Source: DAOVRL01 sp964459805
GTDB taxonomy: Bacteria > Planctomycetota > Phycisphaerae > Sedimentisphaerales > Anaerobacaceae
NCBI GenBank assembly: GCA_964459805.1
Contig: CAYWOD010000016.1
Span: 1-27,367, forward strand
Direction of reading: 5' to 3'
Length of the DNA: 27,367 nt
A program made the position numbers and the translations under genes. The notes beneath the pieces were generated by a model that saw only the letters and a program-made list of their open reading frames with translations, ran no database searches and had not been told where the DNA came from. Of the stretch, positions 7,723-15,564 are shown in pieces. Position 1 is the first letter of the stretch. Each line of letters starts with the position of its first letter.

Positions 7723-7770
7723 CACGGGCATCCTGCCCGTGTCTTCCAAAACATCGGCAGGATGCCGATG
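7723..7770. repeat. BIME-like pair of REP-type palindromes
   Basis: CACGGGCATCCTGCCCGTG (7723-7741) and CATCGGCAGGATGCCGATG (7752-7770) are two perfect 8-bp stem, 3-base loop hairpins, 10 bases apart. The second is an inverted, diverged copy of the first: both contain the core GGCATCCTGCC on opposite strands. This is the arrangement seen in REP/BIME elements. The pair begins directly after the stop codon of the acetyltransferase and may serve as its terminator. No RAYT-type transposase gene is in the window. The remainder of the gap, 7771-7993, shows nothing I can interpret. Confidence 0.8.
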
Positions 7771-7993
7771 CCACGGCGATTACGCGTTTGGGTGTGGGTC
7801 AAGCAGGCCGCTGGTAGATGCAGACCCAGGCGCTCAGAAGCGACCCGCGGATTAAAAAAGCGCAAGTCTGCTTGTAAGTCCTTTTGCGGTAGTAGATTAT
7901 AGCGCCTTGGCTTCGCATCTGTGAGTGTTTGCTCGGCCGGGCCGTTGCTTCGGTTTATTACGCTCTTGGGGAGAAAACCGGATGCCGGGTAGA

Positions 7994-9502
7994 TCATTTC
8001 TTCTCTTTTAGCCGAATGAATCTGTAGTCAAAATCGCCTTTCTCCTTTTGTAAGCCTATTCCGCGATTGGCCCTATCACCTATCTGCCAGGCTTCGTGTA
8101 TCATCCGGCCGTTTAGCGCCACCACCGCAACTCCATCGGTGATGTCGAACTCCAGGTCGTTCCACTGACCGGCCGCCTTGCAGAATCGCGCATATCTCTT
8201 GCTGTCCGGATAAGAGTTGGGGTAGTCGCGGACCTGGAATTGATTACCGTGAATGAACACACCGGAGTCGGCCGCGTAGGAGGCCCGAAATTGCATGCGA
8301 ACAACTGCATTTCTGCTGTGGCCCCTCTCCAAAAAGATGGCCCCTCCGGCCGGAGGGCTCTTGTACTGCAGATGAATTGCCCCGTGAACAACGCTCCAAT
8401 CCTTCTTGTCGCCTTTCCAGGCGGCAAGGTCTTTGCCGTTGTCAAGGCGAACAAATCCCGGTTCAAGCTTGAGCCGGGAGACGCTTGAAGTAAGCTGCAC
8501 CTGCTCGACGAGTTTGTCCACTAAATTCAAAGGCCTGGCCCCGTCATAAACGACCAGACGGTAGCGAAGGCGAAGGGTCCGGGCCTTTTGCACATGAACA
8601 GGCCCGGCAGCGACTATGCACGGATTGACCATCCAAACATAACGTGGGTTGTGCCAGGTCGCCGGCGGATTGTCCGGATGATCGATAACAACCACGCCGA
8701 TCCGCTTGCCCTCGTCCAGCTTTATCGTGTAGTCGTACCACTCTTTGGCGGGCCAATTCAACTCAGGCACAGAATAGTGAGGGTCGGGCAGCTCGACCTT
8801 GCCGTCTGCTGTCGAGTAATACGATTCGCCGTCATTTCTGGCGCGGACGCAGAATCCGCCGAATGCAGTGTGATTCAAGGTCAAATCGACCGTCGGCTTC
8901 AGTTTGTAATCGAGGTCGATGATATAGGCGCCATTGTGCTCTCGTACCATGGCCGAAGTTACCTCGGTCATCATGGTTTTGTTCTTGACGACCCAGTCGT
9001 TTTGAATCTCCAGCTCGGCTTCTTGGGCATCGGCTTTGACCAAATCGACTTTGCGGTTCTTGATGACCCTGCCTTGCGTAGGAGCGAATTCGCCCCAGCC
9101 CCAGAAGTCGCCCCGGCTGATATTCCAGCCATAAGTCGGCCCCATTGGTCCGAGCTTTGAAAAATCGGCCTTCTGGCGGAAGCCCGTCGTGTGCCAGGCG
9201 AGGAAAACACCGCGGTGATGGTGGTGATCGCCCGGCGCCAAGTCCGTGATGCGCACGCCTGCGGGCGTGTTGAGCGGATGAAAGCAGCAGACGCTATTCG
9301 CCGACAGATTTGTCCTCTCGGGCTTCTTGGTCATGTAGCGAAATACCGTTTTTCCATTCGGTGTCTTGAGGACAACTCCATATTGGTCCGGCGCCAGACT
9401 GTAAGAGGCTTCGCCCTTAGCGGCCGCCTCTAAATAACCGGCGCAGCCCAAGATCGCGGCCCAGACTGCTATCGTCGTTAGTGTTATTAGCATATTTCGC
9501 AT
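7994..9502 (-). CDS. Exported DUF6807 (PmoA-like) protein fused to DUF1080
   Basis: This 502-aa protein begins with a hydrophobic export signal ending near 'AAILGCAGYLEAAA'; the ILGC could serve as a lipobox, so it may be a lipoprotein. Residues ~35-325 match the DUF6807/PmoA-like family, with a histidine cluster 'GDHHHHRGVFLAW', 'NHTAFGGFCVRA' and 'VVVIDHPDNPPATWHNPRYVW'. Residues ~345-502 are a DUF1080 jelly-roll (3-keto-disaccharide hydrolase superfamily) with 'DLAAWKGDKKDWSVVHGAIHL', 'DSGVFIHGNQFQVRD' and 'GQWNDLEFDI'. GGGAG lies 9 bases before the ATG. It is the last gene of the five-gene minus-strand operon, 64 bp after the FG-GAP protein. DUF1080 enzymes have been linked to cleavage of 3-keto-glycosides. 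The role of DUF6807 is unknown to me, and the fusion suggests a shared polysaccharide or glycoside substrate in the periplasm. Confidence 0.9.
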   Translation of the reverse strand: MRNMLITLTTIAVWAAILGCAGYLEAAAKGEASYSLAPDQYGVVLKTPNGKTVFRYMTKKPERTNLSANSVCCFHPLNTPAGVRITDLAPGDHHHHRGVFLAWHTTGFRQKADFSKLGPMGPTYGWNISRGDFWGWGEFAPTQGRVIKNRKVDLVKADAQEAELEIQNDWVVKNKTMMTEVTSAMVREHNGAYIIDLDYKLKPTVDLTLNHTAFGGFCVRARNDGESYYSTADGKVELPDPHYSVPELNWPAKEWYDYTIKLDEGKRIGVVVIDHPDNPPATWHNPRYVWMVNPCIVAAGPVHVQKARTLRLRYRLVVYDGARPLNLVDKLVEQVQLTSSVSRLKLEPGFVRLDNGKDLAAWKGDKKDWSVVHGAIHLQYKSPPAGGAIFLERGHSRNAVVRMQFRASYAADSGVFIHGNQFQVRDYPNSYPDSKRYARFCKAAGQWNDLEFDITDGVAVVALNGRMIHEAWQIGDRANRGIGLQKEKGDFDYRFIRLKEKK

Positions 9503-9566
9503 GGCAATTTGCTCCCTTGTAACGCAGGCAAAATGTCATCTGCCGACCTAACAAAACTATTCTTAT

Positions 9567-11582
9567 TTACAAACGCTTTATCCAGATATTGCGAAACTGG
9601 ATCAGGCTGGAAGCCGGGCCGTGCTTGCCCGTTCGCTTGTCGATACCTCCGTGGTGCTGCAGGCCAATGGGGCCTTCTTCCGGAATGTCGGGTATTTGGG
9701 CATCCTCGATCACTATCTTGCCGTTAAGCATCACTGTCACGCGATCTCCTGTCATAGTGACATCCATCGAGTTCCACTGGCCCACCGGATTATCGGCCCG
9801 CACTTTTGGTACGGCCGCGGCGAGGAGCTCCGGTGCTAATTTCTTGTTATTTCGGACGGACCAGAGCTCGCCTGAGCCTACCGGCCAGCACCACAGGTTT
9901 GTCTGGCCTCCACCCGTACCGCGAAGGAGGATGCCGGAGTCGGCGTTGGGCATTGGCGTCTTAATTACGTTGCCGTCGGCGTCGGTCTTGTACGATCCGT
10001 CAGGCAGGATAGTAGGCATCGGATACAGGCCGGAGGTCCGCTTAAACCGCCATTCGACGTGCAGGGCATAATCGCCGAACGACTCTTGTGTCCATAGACT
10101 CTTGTTACCTTTTGCCTCGGACATCGCATCGTAGTCAATTACGCCGTCAACGACCTTCCAATGACCGTTGTCGCCCTCCGGCACCTTCCAACCTGTAAAG
10201 TCCTTCGTGTTGAACAAAACCTTGTACTGAGGCCATTGTCTCCATGTGGGATATGTCTCGTGCGGCGGCAGCTTGTGGGCGCGGCGCGGTGTCGGCGGGA
10301 TACCGTGGTTGTAGAATACGTAGAGACCACCCTTGCCGGCGATGATCACGTCGTTGCGACCGTCCTTGTCCATATCCGCGATATTGAGCTTCATCCCAAC
10401 GCTCACTACGTAATTAGGCGGTGGATTGATTCCGCCCTCGTCGGGGTAATACGGCAGATGGTTGAAGGAAAGCACGTGCTGCTCGAACCGCCCAAAGGGC
10501 GGCTTGATCCCGCCCAGGCCTTCGGCCTGGCCGCCCTTGATATCGTACCAGAAGGCATACAACGGCTCGAAGGCCCCGATATCGCTGCCGTGGTGGGCGA
10601 ACAGGCGCTTGCCCGTAACAAGGTCGTCCTTGCCGTCGCCGTTCAAATCACCCATAGCCAGCGTATGGAACTGGCTAAATTCGGTCTCGGCCCAGTGCGT
10701 TTTGAAGCTGCGTTTGCCGTCGCCGTCAACTTCCTGCTCCAGCCACGCTAAGCCGTATGCGTGGGAAGAGCCGATTATGATATCATTCAGACCGTCCTCA
10801 TCCACATCGTACACGAAGATTGGGTGCGAAGCGCCCCCGCCCTTGCTCTTGGCAGGCTCGAATCGATAGTCGGCATGAAACTTCCAGGGCGTATCGGTCG
10901 CACGCCCGGGCTGCTCATACCAGCCGTTAGGTGTGACAATATCGATTTTGCCGTCGCCGTTGATATCACCCAAGCCATTACCGTGTACGTCCCCGTCAGT
11001 GCCCACGACGTGCTCGACGAACCACGGCTTTCTGTCGATGTGCTCAAGCCATGTCATGCCCTGGCCTTTGACCGGACCCCAGTGGTTGCACAGGATATCC
11101 TCGTCCCCGTCGCCGTCGATGTCCCCGTGGATTACCCCTTCCATATTCAGGGCCATGTGAATCCTCGTGGATTTCCAGACGATGCCTTTCTTGCCGGGAT
11201 TCTCGTACCAGAACGCCCCCTTCATAAACATCCAGCCGGAGCTGACGATATCCATCTTCCCGTCAAAGTTGACGTCCATCGCAAACTCGCTGTTGTCGTC
11301 GGTCTCCGGGCCGTTGGTCTCTGCGCCGTCACGGAAGTCCGCGTGCTTGACCCAATTTGGGGCCTCGTACCAGTTGCGGCCCGCCGCGATATCCAGATCA
11401 CCGTCACCGTCAACATCCAGAACGCTGCAGCACTCACTGAACGGCCCAAACCAATAACTGTGATTAGCCGGGTCGTGAACAGGCCCGTCGATCTTCACCG
11501 GGATGAAAATCGGCTCGCCGGCCCCCAAAGCAAGAGCGGTTGTCCCAAGCAACACAAGCAATAAGCATCCATAGGCTTTCAT
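9567..11582 (-). CDS. Secreted FG-GAP/VCBS beta-propeller fused to DUF1080
   Basis: This 671-aa protein has a signal peptide (residues 1-21, ending 'LGTTALALGAG'). It then has a propeller with seven Ca-binding D-x-D-x-D-G-x-x-D type motifs: DVDGDGDLD, DVNFDGKMD, DIDGDGDED, DINGDGKID, DVDEDGLND, DLNGDGKDD and DMDKDGRND, the last near residue 410. From about residue 455 a DUF1080 domain follows ('FNTKDFTGWKV', 'DSGILLRGTGGGQTNLW', 'GQWNSMDVTMTGDRVTVMLNG', 'GPIGLQHHGG'). DUF1080 is a concanavalin-like fold tied to 3-keto-glycoside cleavage; the propeller probably binds carbohydrate or anchors the enzyme (inference). AAGGAGG lies about 7 bases before the ATG. It sits 47 bp after the Gfo/Idh gene in the same operon. 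Seven motifs match a seven-bladed propeller. Confidence 0.93.
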   Translation of the reverse strand: MKAYGCLLLVLLGTTALALGAGEPIFIPVKIDGPVHDPANHSYWFGPFSECCSVLDVDGDGDLDIAAGRNWYEAPNWVKHADFRDGAETNGPETDDNSEFAMDVNFDGKMDIVSSGWMFMKGAFWYENPGKKGIVWKSTRIHMALNMEGVIHGDIDGDGDEDILCNHWGPVKGQGMTWLEHIDRKPWFVEHVVGTDGDVHGNGLGDINGDGKIDIVTPNGWYEQPGRATDTPWKFHADYRFEPAKSKGGGASHPIFVYDVDEDGLNDIIIGSSHAYGLAWLEQEVDGDGKRSFKTHWAETEFSQFHTLAMGDLNGDGKDDLVTGKRLFAHHGSDIGAFEPLYAFWYDIKGGQAEGLGGIKPPFGRFEQHVLSFNHLPYYPDEGGINPPPNYVVSVGMKLNIADMDKDGRNDVIIAGKGGLYVFYNHGIPPTPRRAHKLPPHETYPTWRQWPQYKVLFNTKDFTGWKVPEGDNGHWKVVDGVIDYDAMSEAKGNKSLWTQESFGDYALHVEWRFKRTSGLYPMPTILPDGSYKTDADGNVIKTPMPNADSGILLRGTGGGQTNLWCWPVGSGELWSVRNNKKLAPELLAAAVPKVRADNPVGQWNSMDVTMTGDRVTVMLNGKIVIEDAQIPDIPEEGPIGLQHHGGIDKRTGKHGPASSLIQFRNIWIKRL

Positions 11583-11629
11583 AATCAGACCTCCTTAACA
11601 GCAGTCACGTTTCTTCATAGCTCGGAAAG

Positions 11630-13024
11630 TTACAGAGACCATCCCGAACGGTAATTTCGCTTTACGTACTCATTCGCCGCGTTGTTATTGGCGAATCTCA
11701 TCTTCTCGGCATCCCATTGAAGTCTCTTGCCGCTCCTGATAGCTATGTTGCCCAGGAGCACGGCCTCGGTTGTGATGCTCGCCCAATCGAAATTGCAGCC
11801 TGCCGGCTCACCGCCCCTGATGGCTTCGACCCATTCACCCCAGGTGCCCGACCGGCGCTTGAGAGTCTTCGGCGGCAGCTTGTAAGCCTTCATCTTCTCT
11901 TCGGGAATGACCCGGTTACCTAATATGACCCCCTTGTCTCCAATGTACATGTTGCCCGAGCCGGGCAATTCCCGCCCGGACTCCAGCTCCGCCGGGCGTG
12001 GAGGCTTAAGGCCCCCGTCGTACCAGACCAAACGCAGCGGCGGCATACCTTGGCGCGCAGGAAAGTCAAAGGTTACAATCGACGCCAGAGGTGCAGTTTC
12101 ATCAAAGACCTGGCTGGCGCTTGCGCTGATGCCGGTCGGGTAACGCAGCTTCAATGCTTTGAATACGTGGTTGAAATGGTGACAGCCCATATCACCCAGA
12201 GCCCCGGTGCCGAAGTCCCACCAGCCGCGGAAGTTCCACGGGTGATACACCGCCGGACGCGGTTTCTTGCTTGCCTTGACCTGGCGCAATGCCAGATCAC
12301 CTTCGGGCCACTCCGCCACAAATGGCCGCATCGCTGCCGGCCCGATCCACAAGTCCCAATCCAATGTCTCTGGGATGGGGTCCCGTCCCGCCGGGCGAAG
12401 CATCCCCTGGGGCCACAACGGCCGGTTGGACCAGACATGCGCTTCCCGCACGTCACCAATAGCCCCGTCCCAGATCATTTCACAGAGCCGAGACGCTGCG
12501 TCTGAGGTATTCGACGAGGCAGTAACCTGCGTGGCAACACGGGCGGCCCGCGCCGCGCGGGCCAAAATACGCTCCTCATGAATGGTTAGTGTCAACGGCT
12601 TGACGCAGCAGACGTGCTTGCCTTTTCTCAGAGCCGCCAGACTGATCACTGTATGACTATGATCGGGCGTTCCGCAATAGACCGCGTCGATCTTATCACT
12701 CTCGGCGTCGAACAGCTCGCGATAATCCCGATACCTCTTCGCCTGCCCAAAACGCTCGTATGTCCGCTTGGCATAGACATCGTCAACATCGCACAGGAAC
12801 GCAATTCTGGTTCCTTTCTGCTGACCAATACTGGTGATCTGGCCGTGCCCTACACCGCCGACGCCGATTCCCGCTAACTGGATCGTCTCGCTTGGCGGAA
12901 CACGCCTTGGCCCTCCCAGTACATGGCTTGGGACAATAGTAAAAGCCGCAAATGCAGCACCGGCTCCATATATAAAATCACGACGTGATACTCCTGCCTT
13001 GTTGGTTCCTTTATCGAATTCCAT
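11630..13024 (-). CDS. Tat-exported Gfo/Idh/MocA-family oxidoreductase
   Basis: This 464-aa protein carries a twin-arginine signal, 'SRRDFIYGAGAAFAAF' (from residue 13), followed by a Rossmann start 'IQLAGIGVGGVGHGQ'. The family's K-P motif reads 'CCVKPLTLTIHE'. The C-terminal dinucleotide-enzyme sheet includes 'WDFGTGALGDMGCHHFNHVFKAL', written here in part. Tat export with folded NAD(P) is common for this group in planctomycetes. Members oxidise or reduce sugar C-atoms, and some hydrolyse glycosides through a redox-neutral 3-keto mechanism. AGGAGGG precedes the ATG. It lies between the TIM-barrel isomerase and the DUF1080 proteins, which fits generating a 3-keto sugar for DUF1080 to cleave (inference). 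The substrate cannot be read from sequence. Confidence 0.93.
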   Translation of the reverse strand: MEFDKGTNKAGVSRRDFIYGAGAAFAAFTIVPSHVLGGPRRVPPSETIQLAGIGVGGVGHGQITSIGQQKGTRIAFLCDVDDVYAKRTYERFGQAKRYRDYRELFDAESDKIDAVYCGTPDHSHTVISLAALRKGKHVCCVKPLTLTIHEERILARAARAARVATQVTASSNTSDAASRLCEMIWDGAIGDVREAHVWSNRPLWPQGMLRPAGRDPIPETLDWDLWIGPAAMRPFVAEWPEGDLALRQVKASKKPRPAVYHPWNFRGWWDFGTGALGDMGCHHFNHVFKALKLRYPTGISASASQVFDETAPLASIVTFDFPARQGMPPLRLVWYDGGLKPPRPAELESGRELPGSGNMYIGDKGVILGNRVIPEEKMKAYKLPPKTLKRRSGTWGEWVEAIRGGEPAGCNFDWASITTEAVLLGNIAIRSGKRLQWDAEKMRFANNNAANEYVKRNYRSGWSL

Positions 13025-13103
13025 AGTAACTGCCCTCCTAAATTATATGTGATAGTTGGTCCTTCCGGACTTTACCTTTTATCTCATTCATAAGCGCAAT
13101 GGT

Positions 13104-14024
13104 TTATAGAGGCAGAAATTGCTTGAGATATTCACGGCTTTGAACCAGAGATCCCTTTCGCCTCTCCAATGACCCTTCGTATGAGCGATCCTCCACCTCA
13201 ACACAGGCTGCGCCGTCATATCCTATATCCGTTAGGGCCGAGAAGAATCTCCCCCAGTCCACGTCCCCCAGGCCCGGCAGCTTAGGACGGTGAAAGCAAA
13301 GCGGCGTCGCCAATATACCGACATCATCGAGCTTGTCGTCCAACACCTTGGCGTCCTTGATATGCACGTGAAATATACGGTCCTTGAACTCGTAGATGGG
13401 TCTTATATAGTCAATAAACTGCCACACAAGATGAGATGGATCGTAGTTGAGGCCGAAGTTCGCCGATGGAATCTCCTCGAACATCCTCCGCCAGATCGCC
13501 GGCGACGATGCCAGGTTCTTGCCGCCCGGCCACTCGTCATTCGTGAAGAACATCGGGCAATTCTCAATGCCGATCTTCACTCCTCGCTTCTCGGCATGCT
13601 CCACAATGCCGGGCCAGACCTTCTTGAACTTCCTGAAGTTGGCATCGATGCCCTTGCGGTGGTCTCTGCCGATGAACGTGTTGACGTTTTCAAGCCCCAA
13701 TCGCTTGGCTGCATCTATGACCTTCTTGATGTGCCTGACGTAACGCTCGGCATTCGCCTTGTCGGCCTCAAGAGGATTGGGATAATAGCCGAGCCCTGAG
13801 ATGCTCACGCCCTTTTTCTTTAGAACAGCGCCAATTTCGTCGATTCTCTTGCCCGACAGCTTCGCCACATTAATGTGCGTCACCCCGGCGTAGCGCCTCT
13901 CTGCCTTACCCACCGGCCAGCACATTATCTCGACGCAAGAATAGCCGGCCTTCGCTGCAAAGGATATCACTTCTTCAAAGGTCTGATCCGCCAATATCGC
14001 ACTCACAAAACCGAGCTTAATCAT
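13104..14024 (-). CDS. Sugar-phosphate isomerase/epimerase-like TIM-barrel protein
   Basis: This 306-aa protein belongs to the xylose-isomerase-like/AP-endonuclease-2 superfamily, without a signal peptide, so it is cytoplasmic. Probable metal ligands are visible in the usual order: Glu in 'VKIGIENCPMF', Asp/His in 'LNYDPSHLVW', His in 'IFHVHIKDAKV' and Glu in 'AACVEVEDRSYEG'. The N-terminal strand 'MIKLGFVSAIL' begins directly at the ATG, which is preceded by AGGAGG. The family includes IolE/IolI, D-tagatose 3-epimerase and 3-keto-sugar epimerases; which reaction applies here is not evident. It is the second gene of the operon, 57 bp after deoC and 79 bp before the Gfo/Idh gene. Confidence 0.93.
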   Translation of the reverse strand: MIKLGFVSAILADQTFEEVISFAAKAGYSCVEIMCWPVGKAERRYAGVTHINVAKLSGKRIDEIGAVLKKKGVSISGLGYYPNPLEADKANAERYVRHIKKVIDAAKRLGLENVNTFIGRDHRKGIDANFRKFKKVWPGIVEHAEKRGVKIGIENCPMFFTNDEWPGGKNLASSPAIWRRMFEEIPSANFGLNYDPSHLVWQFIDYIRPIYEFKDRIFHVHIKDAKVLDDKLDDVGILATPLCFHRPKLPGLGDVDWGRFFSALTDIGYDGAACVEVEDRSYEGSLERRKGSLVQSREYLKQFLPL

Positions 14025-14081
14025 TTTCGTACCTCCTGCTATTCAACTTTAACCCACGATTGATCCTTCATCATCAATTCA

Positions 14082-14765
14082 TTATTGCCCCCTCTTCTGG
14101 TAGCATTGCTCCATAATACCCTCTGTTCGAGTTGCTCCAAATCTCGTACAGCCGATTTCTCTGACCTTCAACGCCATCTCCAGGTCCCGCACACCGCCGG
14201 CAGCCTTTACCTGAACCTTCTCGGATACATTATCCCGCATAAGCCGCAGGTCTTCAACAGTTGCGCCGCCGCCCGCGAAACCGGTAGATGTCTTGACGAA
14301 ATCAGCCCCGGCTTCTTCTGAGAGCCTGCATGCAACTTTTTTCTGCTCATCGCTAAGGTAGTAATTCTCGAAAATCACCTTCACCAGCACGTCCTGACGG
14401 TGGGCCGCCTCAACGACTCTCTGGATGTCCTTCTTGACGTAATCATAATCGCCGCTGCGAAGTCTGCTGATGTTAAGCACCATATCCAGCTCGACCGCGC
14501 CGTCTTTAATGGCCTGCTCGACCTCAAAGGCCTTGACCTCGGTCTTATTGTAGCCGTGCGGAAAGCCGACAACGGTGGTTGTCTTGATCTCGGTTCCCTC
14601 AAGGAGCTTCTTGACTAATGCCACTTCAGATGGTCGGCAGCAGACGGTAGCAACTCCATACTTCTTCGCAATCTCACAACCTTTCCGAACATCTTCTTTG
14701 GTCAGCTCAGGCCGCAACACCGAATGGTCAATCATCTTTGCGATATCATAACAAGTATAGTCCAT
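14082..14765 (-). CDS. deoC: Deoxyribose-phosphate aldolase (DeoC family)
   Basis: DeoC is a class I (Schiff-base) aldolase that splits 2-deoxyribose-5-phosphate into acetaldehyde and glyceraldehyde-3-phosphate. From the chosen start the protein has 227 aa, the usual length. Key pieces are 'MIDHSVLRPELT', 'VATVCCRPSEV', 'VVGFPHGYNKTEVKAFE', 'ELDMVLNIS' with Asp94, 'FVKTSTGF' with the Schiff-base Lys158, and 'VKAAGGVRD' with Lys187. An upstream in-frame ATG at 14867 would add 34 non-homologous residues. The ATG at 14765 has AGGAGA 7 bases before it and matches the family start, so it is preferred. It is the promoter-proximal gene of the sugar operon. In this setting it may act on a deoxy- or keto-sugar phosphate from glycoside breakdown rather than on nucleosides (inference), although all catalytic residues of true DeoC are present. 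Confidence 0.92.
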   Translation of the reverse strand: MDYTCYDIAKMIDHSVLRPELTKEDVRKGCEIAKKYGVATVCCRPSEVALVKKLLEGTEIKTTTVVGFPHGYNKTEVKAFEVEQAIKDGAVELDMVLNISRLRSGDYDYVKKDIQRVVEAAHRQDVLVKVIFENYYLSDEQKKVACRLSEEAGADFVKTSTGFAGGGATVEDLRLMRDNVSEKVQVKAAGGVRDLEMALKVREIGCTRFGATRTEGIMEQCYQKRGQ

Positions 14766-14872
14766 AATCTTCTCCTGATATGTTACAGTTTGACCATCGT
14801 TTCGCGCTGGCCTATAACGGTCCCGACCGGGCCAGCCCTCTCCAAATGTCCATCCCGGCCCTCGCACGCGAC

Positions 14873-14890
14873 ATATTTAGCCCCCAGGCC
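14873..14890 (+). repeat. 18-bp dispersed repeat, copy 1
   Basis: ATATTTAGCCCCCAGGCC occurs here and again identically at 15211-15228, both times shortly after a GCGAC motif. In copy 2 it forms the left arm of a GC-rich hairpin that ends at 15241; here the right arm is missing. It is followed directly by a second dispersed repeat (14891-14917). Confidence 0.8.
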
Positions 14891-14917
14891 ATGATCTTAC
14901 CTGCCTATAAGGCAGCC
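14891..14917 (+). repeat. 27-bp dispersed repeat with internal hairpin, copy 1
   Basis: A 27-bp sequence containing CTGCCTATAAGGCAGCC recurs in the same orientation at 19338-19364 with one mismatch (C/T at the tenth base). CTGCC and GGCAG can pair across TATAA. The two copies flank the accessory segment about 4.4 kb apart. Confidence 0.8.
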
Positions 14918-15210
14918 CTAAGCGGAACCCAAAAATCGCCGTACTACGGCGACCACATTATACCCCACCCCCGCGGTGGGCGTAACTCCAAAATCGCCGT
15001 CCCAACGCCGGCCGTGTTCACCCCCACAACCCCCCAATCTCTCCGCTGCAACCCCAATTCCGCTGCATCCCGCCCTCTTCCACCCACCGCCCGGAAACTC
15101 AACATCTCCCCGCAAATTGCCTCGCCATCGGAGAAAGAACACTCTACAGAAAAATTAAAGAATATCATCTTTAAACATCGCCCGTTGCTCGTCGCACCGC
15201 ACCGCGACGC

Positions 15211-15241
15211 ATATTTAGCCCCCAGGCCTCGCCTGGGGGGC
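15211..15241 (+). repeat. 18-bp dispersed repeat, copy 2, extended into a hairpin
   Basis: ATATTTAGCCCCCAGGCC (15211-15228) overlaps a strong stem: GCCCCCAGGC (15218-15227) pairs with GCCTGGGGGGC (15231-15241), leaving one bulged G. No T-run follows, so this looks like a dispersed palindrome rather than a terminator. Confidence 0.75.
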
Positions 15242-15564
15242 ATTCAAACAATCCGCCCTCGCCCCGCAACCCCTTCGATATTCGTCATTCCTTGTTCGAT
15301 ATTGGATATTCCCTTCCCTCAATCCTCTAATTCTCTAATCGTCTAATTCTCTAAAATTTTCTTTGCCTTTTCCCTTCTTTTGTGTTATTTTCTGCAACTA
15401 AAGGCTTGATTTACAACTGCGACTATCGACTAAATTGGAGATACAGAATTCTTTGGCGGGAATGGCGGGTTTGGTGCCTCGCCAGATGTGTTGAACTACT
15501 CCAGCAACTGACGAAGCCAGTTGTGAAAAGAAGATGGAAACATTTGCATAACGTACAGAATGTT

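Larger units (their letters stand above)
14766..15564. other. Hairpin- and repeat-dense intergenic region between sugar operon and defence-like islet
   Basis: About 800 bp without a supportable gene. It must contain the promoter of the minus-strand deoC operon and, near the right end, that of the SIR2-like gene; neither is clear. Several perfect palindromes crowd it: TCGCCGTA-c-TACGGCGA at 14936-14952, CCCACC/GGTGGG at 14964-14980, and GCCCCCAGGC/GCCTGGGGGGC at 15218-15241. The sequence AAAATCGCCGT occurs twice (about 14933 and 14990). Four octamers of the form TCTAATTC/TCTAATCG run in tandem at 15326-15357. Composition shifts from GC-rich to AT-rich across roughly 15280-15360, marking the left edge of the islet. 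An upstream GTG extension of the SIR2-like frame (from 15382) covers the right end but does not look coding. Confidence 0.6.

Noticed and set aside
8588..9160. 190-codon plus-strand open frame
   Set aside because: It is antisense to the DUF6807-DUF1080 gene and has no recognisable motif or ribosome site.
10761..11564. 267-codon plus-strand open frame
   Set aside because: It is antisense to the FG-GAP protein; its regularity comes from the Asp/Gly-rich calcium motifs on the other strand.
14766..14867. N-terminal extension of DeoC
   Set aside because: The extra 34 residues do not match the family, whereas the ATG at 14765 has a good AGGAGA site.
15382..15564. N-terminal extension of the SIR2-like protein from GTG
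   Set aside because: No ribosome site, Trp/Arg/Cys-rich composition unlike a domain, and the SIR2 fold starts directly after the ATG at 15565. Still possible but not favoured.
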